Assembly (NCBI GenBank): GCA_030141605.1
Contig: JAQGDQ010000266.1
Coordinates: 131,501 to 195,500, forward strand
Length of the DNA: 64,000 nucleotides
Origin: Tubiluchus corallicola
Lineage: Eukaryota > Priapulida > Priapulimorpha > Priapulimorphida > Tubiluchidae
Direction of reading: 5' to 3'
The notes beneath the pieces are model-generated. The model saw nothing but the letters and a program-made list of their open reading frames with translations, searched no databases and had not been told where the DNA came from. This document shows, piece after piece, positions 51,512 to 61,129 of this stretch. Both the position numbers and the translations under genes were made by a program. Position 1 is the first letter of the stretch, and each line of letters starts with the position of its first letter.

Positions 51512-54188
51512 CTGAAAAACAAGGGCAATTAAATAGTATGGAGCCCCCAAAGGGCCACGTTGAGAAAAAATTTATCTCCACGCGCACGAGGTACTAATTC
51601 GTGGCCATGAATTATTAGAGCGTGTGCATGGAATTACGTCATGTAATTACTGAAACGGCGTTATGGCGGAAAGAATCAAATCAATCAAGTTTTATTTTAA
51701 TCTGGGACTTTTCCAACAAAGATATTGCTTTTGCTTTAAGTAGAAGTCACAGAATTATTGTGAGTTGAAGAAACCCCAAAAGGATTTTAAAGACAAATTG
51801 GCTTCTAAATCGGCGGAAGAATTACACGAATTATGCAATGCATCATGGCACTGAGAATGTCCTGATACTGATAAGTCAATTTCGCCTAAGACGGACTTAA
51901 TAGACTTTTAGAGAAAACAGGAGTGTAGCTGGATTTTTAAAAAGCTGGGATTCTTTATTAAAGACAGGGACCAAAATGTAAAAATTACTGATTGATCTTG
52001 AATAGTAATTTCGGGCAAATGATCAAGGACACAATCGGACAGGACAGTCAGTTCGAGTAATAACATTTAGTAACCATAAAAATGCAGCACACAGAGTCAC
52101 GAAACATACAAACATGTGATATGTGCCTTGAACAGGTGCCTTTGCCAAAGGGCCATGTACACTGGACAACGGTCAGTTTTTCATTGTCAATCAACTTCCT
52201 CTGTGCTTTGAACTAAATTCAGTTTTATCGGGTAGATGCGTATTTTGACTTTTAGAAAGTTGAGATTCTCTAAGGCTCCCATATAGTCATTAACACTGAG
52301 TAACTCAAACTAGAATTATGAACTTACATGTTAGAAACTTGGTGTAGGCGCTCAGCTGGAACTGTTTATGTGATTGAGCTGGAAGCCAAAATGTGAAGCT
52401 GTAGGAGAGAAAAACAGCGTAAACCACATTGGACTAGGGATAGGTAAGTGTTTATAATTAGTCATGGGCATGGTGCACACTGATTAGTCTCACTGTCTAG
52501 TTTAACTCAACTGGTAAGTAAAATGTAGCTACTAGCAACAGTTGTCATTTCATTAACATGAATAACAATTTGCATTTCGTGCGCACGGATTAACAATTTG
52601 TGTGCACGAATTAGTATTTCGTGTGCAAGGATTAACAACTTGTGTCCACGGATTAGCAATTTGTGTCCACAAATTAGTATTTCGTGCGCACGGATTAGCA
52701 ATTTGTGTCCACGGATTAGTATTTTGTGCACACAGATTAGTATTTCGTCTGCAAGGATTAACAATTTGTGTCCACGGATTAGTATTTCATGAGCACGGAT
52801 TAGTATTTCGTCTGCAAAGATTAACAATTTGTGTCCACGGATTAGTATTTCGTGCGCACGGATTAACAAATTGTGTCCACGGATTAGTATTTCGTGCGCA
52901 GGATTAACAATTTGTGTCCACGAATTAGTATTTCGTGCGCACGGATTAACAATTTGTGTCCACGGATTAGTATTTCGTGCGCACGGATTAGCAATTTGTG
53001 TCCACGAATTAGTATTTCGTGCGCACGGATTAAAATTTGTGTCCACGGATTAGTATTTCGTGTGCACGGATTAACAATTTGTGTCCACGGATTAGTATTT
53101 CATGGGCACGGATTAACAATTTGTGAGCACGAATTAGTATTTTGTGTGCACGGATTAGTAATTTGTGTCCACGAATTAGTATTTTGTGCGCACGGATTAG
53201 CCAGTTATGTCCACGAACTAGTATTTTGTGTGCACGGATTAACAATTTGTGTCCATGAATTAGTATTTCCGCGCACGGATTAACAATTTGTGTCCACGAA
53301 TTAGTATTTTGTGCGCTTGGATTAGTATTTCGTGTGCATGGGTTAGCATTTTGTGAGCATGGATTAGTATTTCCCTGCGCATGGATTAGCATTTCGTGCA
53401 CATGGATTAGTAATTCGTTCACATGGATTAGTAATTCGGTCACGAGTTAATAATAATAGGTGGGATTTTATGTAAAAATTGATTGATATTTGAAATAAAG
53501 AATTTCATAGAAATACATATAATGTGTTAACAAATGCATGCTTACTCAAAAGAATGATCTGTATATCCGGTGGTTTGGTTGCGTCAGTGTCATTGCTTAG
53601 ACTAGGCATTATCATAGTAATCATTCCGGTTGCTTCAATGAAAATCTTCTTTATTTTCTTGTTCGTAGACAAATTTAGCTTTAAATATCTCAAGTGTGGT
53701 AACTTCTTTATGTTTATAGATTCTAAATCTGGCAATAATCCAAATGCAAATTGATGCACAGTAAACAGCTTTTGACAGTTTGTAAGCCAAACAGTCTTAA
53801 GTCCTTTCATGGCGAATGTTCTTTCATCTAAAACTGTTATCTTGCTGGAAACTATTTCCAAGTTATGCACCGTTTTCTCTTCCATGAATTTTCTAGGCAA
53901 TTCGTCGTCTTGATAATTATATATTGAAAGGGAATTAATGTTATCTGGGGTTATTTCAGCAAAAAACTCAAGGTGAAATCCTTTTAACTCATCGTTCCTA
54001 CCACAGCGATAATTGCACGGTTGTTCACCTTCAGCAGTACATTCTTCAGGTACTAGACCACAATTCTCCGTTATTTTTTGACCGTTGGCTATCACGAGTA
54101 CCGTTAACGCAAACTTGTAAGCAGTTAGGCACATTCTAATCATGCCTCTAAGTAAAAACTCCTCTTCTGTTGTAGACTTGCTCCTCAT
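51288..54188 (-). CDS. LRR-like cysteine-capped surface protein, gene D (2 coding exons)
   Basis: Minus-strand exons 54188-53546 and 51511-51288 total 867 nt and encode 288 residues. The intron is phase 1 (donor gtaagc, acceptor tttttcag). The hydrophobic leader (MCLTAYKFALTVLVIANG) could start at 54188 or at the later Met codons at 54143 or 54134. The N-cap is ENCGLVPEECTAE with CNYRCGRNDEL. The LRR core includes LPRKFMEEK, LDERTFAMKGLKTVWL and PDLESINIKKL. Exon 2 gives LSCNCTMAWTK, IDCADPDRKH, EFGC and a hydrophobic end (FSFVFVALAVVVKTFY). It is the close paralog of gene C. The 2-kb intron is largely a 21/42-bp minisatellite. Predicted to be extracellular and anchored; ligand unknown. Confidence 0.83.
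52567..53445. repeat. 42-bp minisatellite of two 21-bp monomers, about 20 units
   Basis: Alternating monomers cacggattaacaatttgtgt and cacggattagtatttcgtgcg, each about 21 bp, form a 42-bp higher-order unit in gene D's intron. The period is divisible by 3, so long overlapping frames open on both strands. The far end (53300-53445) is more diverged. Confidence 0.93.
53546..54188 (-). CDS. gene D exon 1
   Basis: 643 nt ending one base before donor gtaagc. Core residues align through the whole length with gene C exon 1, including NDTDATKPPDIQIILL against NDSDATKPADIKLVLL. Confidence 0.83.
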
Positions 54189-54488
54189 ACAACATTCTTA
54201 TAAGCTTGGGTTAATGCTATATGCTGAACTGTAGAAGAGGTTTCCTATAGGACAACATGTGGTAGAGTTTGTTCGATCACACAGTTTCAGGAAAATAACG
54301 GTAGCGAAGAAAGAATGCTAATATATTTAAACGCCTCTCACAATGAATTCTATAAGTGGTTTTCTTATATACTCGGTTGAAAACAATATTTTAACAATAC
54401 ACATTGTTGCTAGGTTGGATGTTTTACATATAAAAAAATTATCTGCCAGTGTAAACCACACACCTGTAAGAAGTTGTATACATATCAG

Positions 54489-54741
54489 TCAGTGTATAAT
54501 GTTCGGAATCAACATCCAAACTTTCACTTTCATCGCTTGTCCCGTTTGGTGTTTTTTTCCGCGGCCACCAGAATAATCCACCATGTTTGATTCTGAGCTC
54601 AAGTCAGCAGATGCATTAACCTTGTGAACTTCACGAATATGCCTTTTCAAACTATTAGACTGGGAGAAATCACTGTTACAGTGGGTGCAATTGTGAGGCT
54701 TTGCATCAGTGTGACTCCTTTGTAATGTGTAAAATACACAA
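54489..54741 (-). CDS. C2H2 zinc-finger fragment, probable terminal exon or relic
   Basis: From a possible acceptor (tttacag) at 54742-54748, the minus strand reads CVFYTLQRSHTDAKP, then a complete finger: NCTHCNSDF, SQSNSLKRHIREVH (C-x2-C-x12-H-x4-H). The TDAKP preceding it is a TGEKP-type linker, so at least one more finger should lie upstream, but I see none nearby. After the finger come 40 non-finger residues and a stop at 54489-54491. It could be the last exon of a zinc-finger gene or a relic copy. Confidence 0.55.
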
Positions 54742-55081
54742 CTGTAAACGTATCAGAGGCCTGTTTCACGCCATCCCAAAAACTGTCACCAAAGGTTGTT
54801 AGTGATCAATTATTAGTGACTATTGAAAGAATTTTGCGTTTCACAAAACAATGTCATTAGAATATTGTATAGTGCATGCATACATAATGTGTATATGTCG
54901 TAAACGTTCCCACCTGCTAATAATTCACATTCACATGTATAAACATAATTATGTAATGTGTATAGGCTAATTCTGTATGAATTGCGTTTGAAACGTTGTA
55001 ATGAATAGTTCTAGAGTTCAAAACTGTAAATTTGCCGAATGCGTAATTGTAACTGAGCCATTGCTTCTGTAATTTTATTGT

Positions 55082-55615
55082 TTCAATAGATGTGCAAGCA
55101 AGAGCCGGAATCCCTAGCATGTATGCCATACTCTCCAACAGACGTCTGCGCTGGCTAGGCCATGTTTCCCGCATGCAAGACAGCAGATTGCTCAAGGACA
55201 TTCCGTACGCCGAACTCGCTACTGGCGCCCGACCCACCGGGAGGCCACTGCTCCGCTACAAAGATGTATGTAAACGGGACCTCAAGCCAGGCGGCATTAC
55301 ACCAGCAAATTACGAGGCGCTTGCGGCAGATCGGAGCAACTGGAAATCTGCTGTTAGGACAGCCATTAACAGAGCGGAGAAAACGAGGGAGAAAAAACAA
55401 GAGGATAAAAGGACTCGCAGGCATCAGAAAGATGCCCTACCTCACCCGGATGAAACAGCCTTCCAATGTGCAACCTGCAGCCGGAACTGCCGCTCAAGGA
55501 TCGGACTGTTCAGTCACAGTCGACGCTGCAGCTCCATCAATTTGATTAATAACTGACTTTCGTGGCGCACAATCCATTGTCTTTCGGGACAGAAGGATGC
55601 CAACAACAACAACCC
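55082..55615 (+). pseudogene. 5'-truncated LINE, ORF2 C-terminus with CCHC-like finger
   Basis: The + frame ending at 55556 reads RRLRWLGHVSRMQDSRLLKD, then YAELATGARPTGRPLLRYKD, VCKRDLK and a C-terminal CATCSRNCRSRIGLFSHSRRC zinc-knuckle/finger. This is the conserved C-terminal segment of a widespread family of animal non-LTR retrotransposons. The 3' end is the typical tttcgggacagaaggatgcc followed by caacaacaac. The upstream RT is missing, as expected for 5' truncation during insertion. The frame present is intact, suggesting a relatively young copy. Confidence 0.87.
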
Positions 55616-55923
55616 AATGTAAAATGAATCAAAACTATCCATGACATTGCACCATTTTATGTGGAGAATTAAATTTTCGTTGCTACTAGCTGTAAATGCA
55701 ACCCAATTCTGTCCTTCCGTTTTTGTTAGTTTACAGTGTTTACTGCTTTTACAAGGATATAGCGACAATTAAGTGCAAACTCTTCACTTTCGTTCTTATT
55801 GAATAGTAACTTTTTTATTGTGTGGATGTAAGTGTTTCTGTGTATTTTTATGTCGAAATAAAAGTAACTAATCTGCTTTATAGCTTTAGATTTCCAATTA
55901 CTAATGTATCAAATGATCAGTAT

Positions 55924-56096
55924 TTAATCAAGTTGAATTCGAAGTTTAAGTTGAACTTGAAACGGTGTTAACTCGGGTTCACAGTTATTTTCATCAGTTT
56001 CATCTGCCGTATGTAGTGGCACCTCCTTTTCGAGAGAAATATCCTCTTCTGCTGTCATTACCTCACTGAGATTTGAGGATAGTATGTTTGTGAAAA
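55924..56096 (-). CDS. candidate last exon 2 (acidic tail)
   Basis: 173 nt from a good acceptor (ttttttactttcag), phase 1. It encodes FTNILSSNLSEVMTAEEDIS, then LEKEVPLHTADETDENN, CEPELTPFQVQLKLRIQLD and a stop at 55924-55926. A minus-strand AATAAA lies about 105 bp downstream. Too short to appear as a long ORF; it is supported by phase and splice signal only. Confidence 0.45.
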
Positions 56097-59000
56097 CTGA
56101 AAGTAAAAAAGTGAAATTCCTCTTTAATGAACGTCCGTTTAGTCTTAGGTTTGCAGAAACAGCAAAAGTATGTATGTTTGTCTTTCCTTAACAATTAGCC
56201 GCATTTTTGTTGCTTACCTCCATTTTGGAGATCGTATTTTTAATGTGCAAAACATTTAAAGTCCTTAAGTAAATATTCTAGTATTAAATGAAAATCTAAG
56301 AACTGGTAAACTAATTCTTGACTATGACGTAAATACAGACTTGACAGTCAGAGTACTACTACCTGCTGTCTTAAAATTATGAAATGTGAGGAAAATCCTA
56401 TGATAAAGTATGCCTACAACAGAAAAGAGTATTCACAGCTAAACGTGCGAACAGGAGAAAAGAGTATTCACAACAAAAGTATGCCTTAATGATCCGCAGC
56501 TCATAGTTTCTTAAACAGGTAAGTGCATCAGAGACTCCGGTAGAAAAAAATCAGATAACCGGTCATGATCGTTTTCGACAATCAGTAGGCAAACTAGGTA
56601 CTACAAGTGACCAGATGCACTGGACAAAGACCACGTTTTCGACAATCAGTAGGCAAACTAGGTATGACAAGTGATCAGATGCACTGGACAAAGACCACGT
56701 TTTCGACAATCAGTAGGCAAACTAGGTATGACAAGTGACTAGATGCACTGGACAAAGACCACGTTTTCGACAATCAGTAGGCAAACTAGCTACGACAAGT
56801 GACCAGATCAACTGGACAAAGACCACGTTTTCAACAATCAGTAGGGAAACTAGCTACGACAAGTGACCAGATGAACTGGACAAAGACCACGTTTTCAACA
56901 ATCAGTAGGCAAACTAGGTACGACAAGTGACCAGATGAACTGGACAAAGACCACGTTTTCGACAATCAGTAGGCAAACTAGGTACGACAAGTGACCAGAC
57001 CAACTGGACAAAGACCGCGTTTTCGACAATCAGTAGGCAAACTAGGTACGACAAGTGACCAGATGCACTGGACAAAGACCACGTTTTCAACAATCAGTAG
57101 GCAAACTAGGCACGACAAGTGACCAGATGAACTGGACAAAGACCACGTTTTCAACAATCAGTAGGCAAANNNNNNNNNNNNNNNNNNNNNNNNNNNNNNN
57201 NNNNNNNNNNNNNNNNNNNNNNNNNNNNNNNNNNNNNNNNNNNNNNNNNNNNNNNNNNNNNNNNNNNNNNNNNNNNNNNNNNNNNNNNNNNNNNNNNNNN
57301 NNNNNNNNNNNNNNNNNNNNNNNNNNNNNNNNNNNNNNNNNNNNNNNNNNNNNNNNNNNNNNNNNNNNNNNNNNNNNNNNNNNNNNNNNNNNNNNNNNNN
57401 NNNNNNNNNNNNNNNNNNNNNNNNNNNNNNNNNNNNNNNNNNNNNNNNNNNNNNNNNNNNNNNNNNNNNNNNNNNNNNNNNNNNNNNNNNNNNNNNNNNN
57501 NNNNNNNNNNNNNNNNNNNNNNNNNNNNNNNNNNNNNNNNNNNNNNNNNNNNNNNNNNNNNNNNNNNNNNNNNNNNNNNNNNNNNNNNNNNNNNNNNNNN
57601 NNNNNNNNNNNNNNNNNNNNNNNNNNNNNNNNNNNNNNNNNNNNNNNNNNNNNNNNNNNNNNNNNNNNNNNNNNNNNNNNNNNNNNNNNNNNNNNNNNNN
57701 NNNNNNNNNNNNNNNNNNNNNNNNNNNNNNNNNNNNNNNNNNNNNNNNNNNNNNNNNNNNNNNNNNNNNNNNNNNNNNNNNNNNNNNNNNNNNNNNNNNN
57801 NNNNNNNNNNNNNNNNNNNNNNNNNNNNNNNNNNNNNNNNNNNNNNNNNNNNNNNNNNNNNNNNNNNNNNNNNNNNNNNNNNNNNNNNNNNNNNNNNNNN
57901 NNNNNNNNNNNNNNNNNNNNNNNNNNNNNNNNNNNNNNNNNNNNNNNNNNNNNNNNNNNNNNNNNNNNNNNNNNNNNNNNNNNNNNNNNNNNNNNNNNNN
58001 NNNNNNNNNNNNNNNNNNNNNNNNNNNNNNNNNNNNNNNNNNNNNNNNNNNNNNNNNNNNNNNNNNNNNNNNNNNNNNNNNNNNNNNNNNNNNNNNNNNN
58101 NNNNNNNNNNNNNNNNNNNNNNNNNNNNNNNNGAGGAGAGCAGAGCTCCCGTGGACTGCGAGACGATCTTTGGAAAGAAGTCACTGTCTTTAGCTCAGCG
58201 TGGAAGAATTCTGCGTCGTTTGTAAAAGCAAACCTCTGATGCTAAGAGTCTCGTTTAGGAGTCTGGATCTGGCTAATTGCAGTTGTTAGATTGGCCAGGC
58301 CACAAGTTAAGCGACTTTACTATTATTTCTTTGTAACTGTAACGGCGATACTAGTTTGTAACAATCTGTAACCTTGGCACCATAAGTGCGAGCATAGCAA
58401 TTTGTTGCTTAATCGTTAATCGGATTATCATTCTAAATAAACCGCTTTAGTTGTAAGCGCCTACAAGCGCATAAGTTAAAGATTTGTTAAAGTGATATTT
58501 TAAGTCTTGATTAAATTGTGGAACTTCTTAAAATAAAACCTTCATCACTTTAAATGGACGTTGAATTGCTTTGCTATTCAAGAAGTAACTAAAGAACAGT
58601 CTCGTTAAAGACACTATCTGCTTAAACGAACCTGGTATATTCACACTGAAAGGCTTATTGCGGAAGCCAGCTTGATAACTCGAGAGATAAAGACATATTC
58701 TCACAACGCAATATTTCGTGGCTCAGTTCGTGTGGGAAATTATCATAGCCCTATCGACTTGACCTAAGCTCTCAGAGTCGGGCGGTTAATCCGTTATAAA
58801 ATTAACTGTCTTTAAGCGCGTGAATGAATCATTCAATTAATTAATCAATTAATTAATATATTAATTATATAGACAATAATGATATGCCTTCTGGTTTATC
58901 AAGTTTAAACGGTAAATTTTTGGTATTTCGTATTGACAGAATTGGTACACGAGGACGTGTGGCTATTTCGATTAATAACAGTAAATTAAAATCTGCCTTT

Positions 59001-60918
59001 GACGTATAATCAGTATAATCAGTTGGTGATGCCCGAACAGGGATTATTTGTGCTTGTCGTCCCTTTCTGTTCTCGTCTTGAAGACTATATTTTGCATAAT
59101 AACCATGCGTGTTTGTTGTCGATTTTAATTTTCCCCATCCTGAACGGCAATTAAAATTCCTCGATGTACCTCCTTCGAAGTTCATGTTTTATTTGTAGTA
59201 GAGCTATATCACAGGCGTCACTCTTTTGACAAGACTAAGCAAGGCCAGGCAAGGCAGGGCAGGGCAGGGCAGGGCAGGGCAGGGCAGGGCAGGGCAGGGC
59301 AGGGCAGGGCAGGGCAGGGCAGGGCAGGGCAAGACAGGGCAGGACAGGGCAAGGCAGGGCAGGGCAAGGCAGGGCAGGGCACGGCAGGGCAGGGAAAACA
59401 AGACAAGAAAGACCAGACAAGATAATACAAGCTAACATTAAATTTTAAAAATTGTATTAAGTGAAAACATACCTTCCTGTGGTGCGGAGGCCACATTTGC
59501 AACTGCTGAAGCTTTAGGGGCCATGCCTATTGTTTTTCTTGCAAGGAGTATATCCTGTATTGACGTTGTGTATGCATCAGTGACTAAGCCGTCTGTTGCT
59601 CCCGCTGTTGATACCATAGGGGATTCATCTATATTTGGTATTGCACTGGTTTCATCTGTTGATGGTGACGACGGTGTAACCGTCACGTCACCTTAAATAT
59701 AAATAAAACTGCCAAATGAAGTCCTTTTTTAAATCGCTTTACGCGCAACACTGGTTAAGTGATTACAATAAATAAAAACGACCGTGATTATAACACAAAG
59801 TTTAAAGTTAAATTTTCTTTTTGCATATCATGCCATTAAATCTACCATTGTCAATAGAAATGATACTTTACTTAACATAATGGCCAGTAGCATCATGGGG
59901 ACACTAAAATACTAGCAGAGTCGGGGCAAAATAGTTTGATATTTCATCTTCGCTACATCGCTGCAGTTTCTTTTTACTGGCATCAGTAGTTGACCACTGA
60001 GCGACAGATTTAAGGACCACAGGAATCATTCATTTATTAATGATACAAAATGTGATTTGACAGAATGTAATTTTAATATTAACATCAAATTTTTTGTCAA
60101 AAAGAAAACAACGTTTAAGTTTAAGTTTAAGTTTATTACCATAAAAAGGTTACAGTCAAACGTGCAATACAGAATTTACATTAATAAATATAAATAAAAA
60201 TAAAAGTGAATGTTTTAGTAAATAATAAAATTTACGTTAAAAATAAAGTTCTAATAAATAAAATGCTTTACATCATTTTCGTGATATTTTGGCTATCGAA
60301 TATGAATTATAAAGCCAAATTCACTAAAATAAATAAAAACGTTCCAAAAATGAAAATAAAAATGTACAATAAAAATTATTTAGCATAATAAAGACATTAT
60401 AATATAATTCTCGCTTTCTTGATCAAAAGAATGAGGGGTTTATATGTTTTTAGCTTTTTAATTTTACCCTTTACTAATATGAAAGGCGGTTTTATGCATT
60501 TTGAGCGTTAACTTTATAATTTTTACCATTTTAACACATTTTTATATCAGAAAATATTTTACACTGTACTGGTGTCTAGAATCAGCTGCTTTTTCTCTTG
60601 GACACATAATAAACTTATATTTAGTTTTTATTAACTTCTTCAGTTGTATAACGCACTTCCGTTGTTTGCTGCAACTTGACAATGAGAGTGTCTCGATGAT
60701 TCGTATAGATGATGAATTATTATAAACGTTTTATAGACGCATATTATAAACGTATAAAACGTATTATAAATAAAACGTGTATTACTCACTTGTAGAATGC
60801 GCTAGTTTCTTTTTAGCTGCTGCATAATAAAGACATCCAGCAAGCAAGGCAATAAGAACCAGTATGGCAATCACTGCTGGTATAATGTATACTTTACCAC
60901 TCTTTTTCTTTTCCTGAG
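55924..60918 (-). CDS. unidentified single-pass membrane protein, 3' exons (partial gene)
   Basis: Minus-strand exons inferred from splice sites, open frame and matching phase 1: 60918-60790 (transmembrane), 59691-59473 (cytoplasmic), and then either 59172-58865 or 56096-55924 as last exon. The transmembrane exon reads AQEKKKSGK, then VYIIPAVIAILVLIALLAGC and LYYAAAKKK, a hydrophobic helix flanked by Lys. The ectodomain must lie upstream, beyond the 48-bp array. Domain content and function are unknown; it is a receptor- or adhesion-like layout. An assembly gap (57170-58132) falls inside the gene and may hide an exon. AATAAA (minus) lies at 55814-55819. Confidence 0.5.
56562..57169. repeat. 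64-bp minisatellite, at least 9 units, running into an assembly gap
   Basis: Unit gacaatcagtaggcaaacta followed by ggtacgacaagtgaccagat and gcactggacaaagaccacgttttc. Variation is low (ggta/gcta, gcac/gaac/caac). The sequence breaks into Ns at 57170 in mid-unit, so the true length is unknown. Confidence 0.93.
57170..58132. other. assembly gap (963 Ns)
   Basis: Undetermined bases. The left edge lies inside the 64-bp array and the right edge is in unrelated sequence, so the gap contains the array's far end plus unknown sequence. Confidence 1.
58133..58864. other. unclassified sequence after the gap, possibly retroelement-derived
   Basis: Starts with a short open + frame ending at 58239. AATAAA-type signals on + (near 58435 and 58535) and a mixed-composition stretch resemble a retroelement 3' end or LTR, but I could not define boundaries. 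It ends in an attaattaat run before the candidate exon. Confidence 0.3.
58865..59172 (-). CDS. candidate last exon 1 (tyrosine-containing tail)
   Basis: 308 nt from acceptor cttcgaag, which joins phase 1 to the 59473 donor as EG|GTSRNFNC. It includes HGYYAKYSLQDENR and SPTDYTDYTS, then LLLLIEIATRPRVPILS and a stop. An in-frame stop lies just upstream of the acceptor, so that acceptor is the only workable one I find. The tract before it is not strongly pyrimidine-rich, which weakens the call. Confidence 0.4.
59236..59400. repeat. (GGCAG)n pentanucleotide microsatellite
   Basis: About 30 units of ggcag with ggcaa and gacag variants on +. On the minus (gene) strand it is a (CTGCC)n pyrimidine-rich tract in the intron before candidate last exon 1. 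Confidence 0.95.
59473..59691 (-). CDS. cytoplasmic-tail exon
   Basis: 219 nt, phase 1 at both ends; acceptor atatttaag and donor gtatgt. Ser/Thr/Pro-rich start (DVTVTPSSPSTDETS), then TDAYTTSIQDILLARK with one tyrosine. No recognised domain. Confidence 0.6.
59692..60789 (-). other. intron of the membrane-protein gene
   Basis: AT-rich intron of about 1.1 kb. A short aagttt run lies at about 60113-60132. No nested gene recognised. Confidence 0.5.
60790..60918 (-). CDS. transmembrane exon
   Basis: 129 nt, phase 1 at both ends; acceptor atattttag and donor gtgagt. It encodes one strongly hydrophobic 21-22 residue helix with basic flanks on both sides, and small residues and Gly near its inner half. 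Confidence 0.65.
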
Positions 60919-61129
60919 CTAAAATATCAATATTTTACTTTAAGGATGCAATAGAGCTTACATGTCTTCATTAATTTCGTCTACAATAAAACAATAAGTT
61001 TAAGCATCGAACATTAAAGGTCTTATGGACAGCACAATTACACATCGAGGGCCGTTCAAGGATTGCAGTGTTCCATGTCCGCACTGCATACTGATTGCAC
61101 CACATGGCAGTTGCACCTTAACATGGTTG

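Noticed and set aside
55155-55545. Other-frame ORFs over the LINE fragment
   Set aside because: Shadows of the 55092-55556 frame, which carries the recognised LINE motifs.
57055-58239. 394- and 365-codon ORFs crossing the gap
   Set aside because: Open only because the Ns translate as X; the left part is minisatellite.
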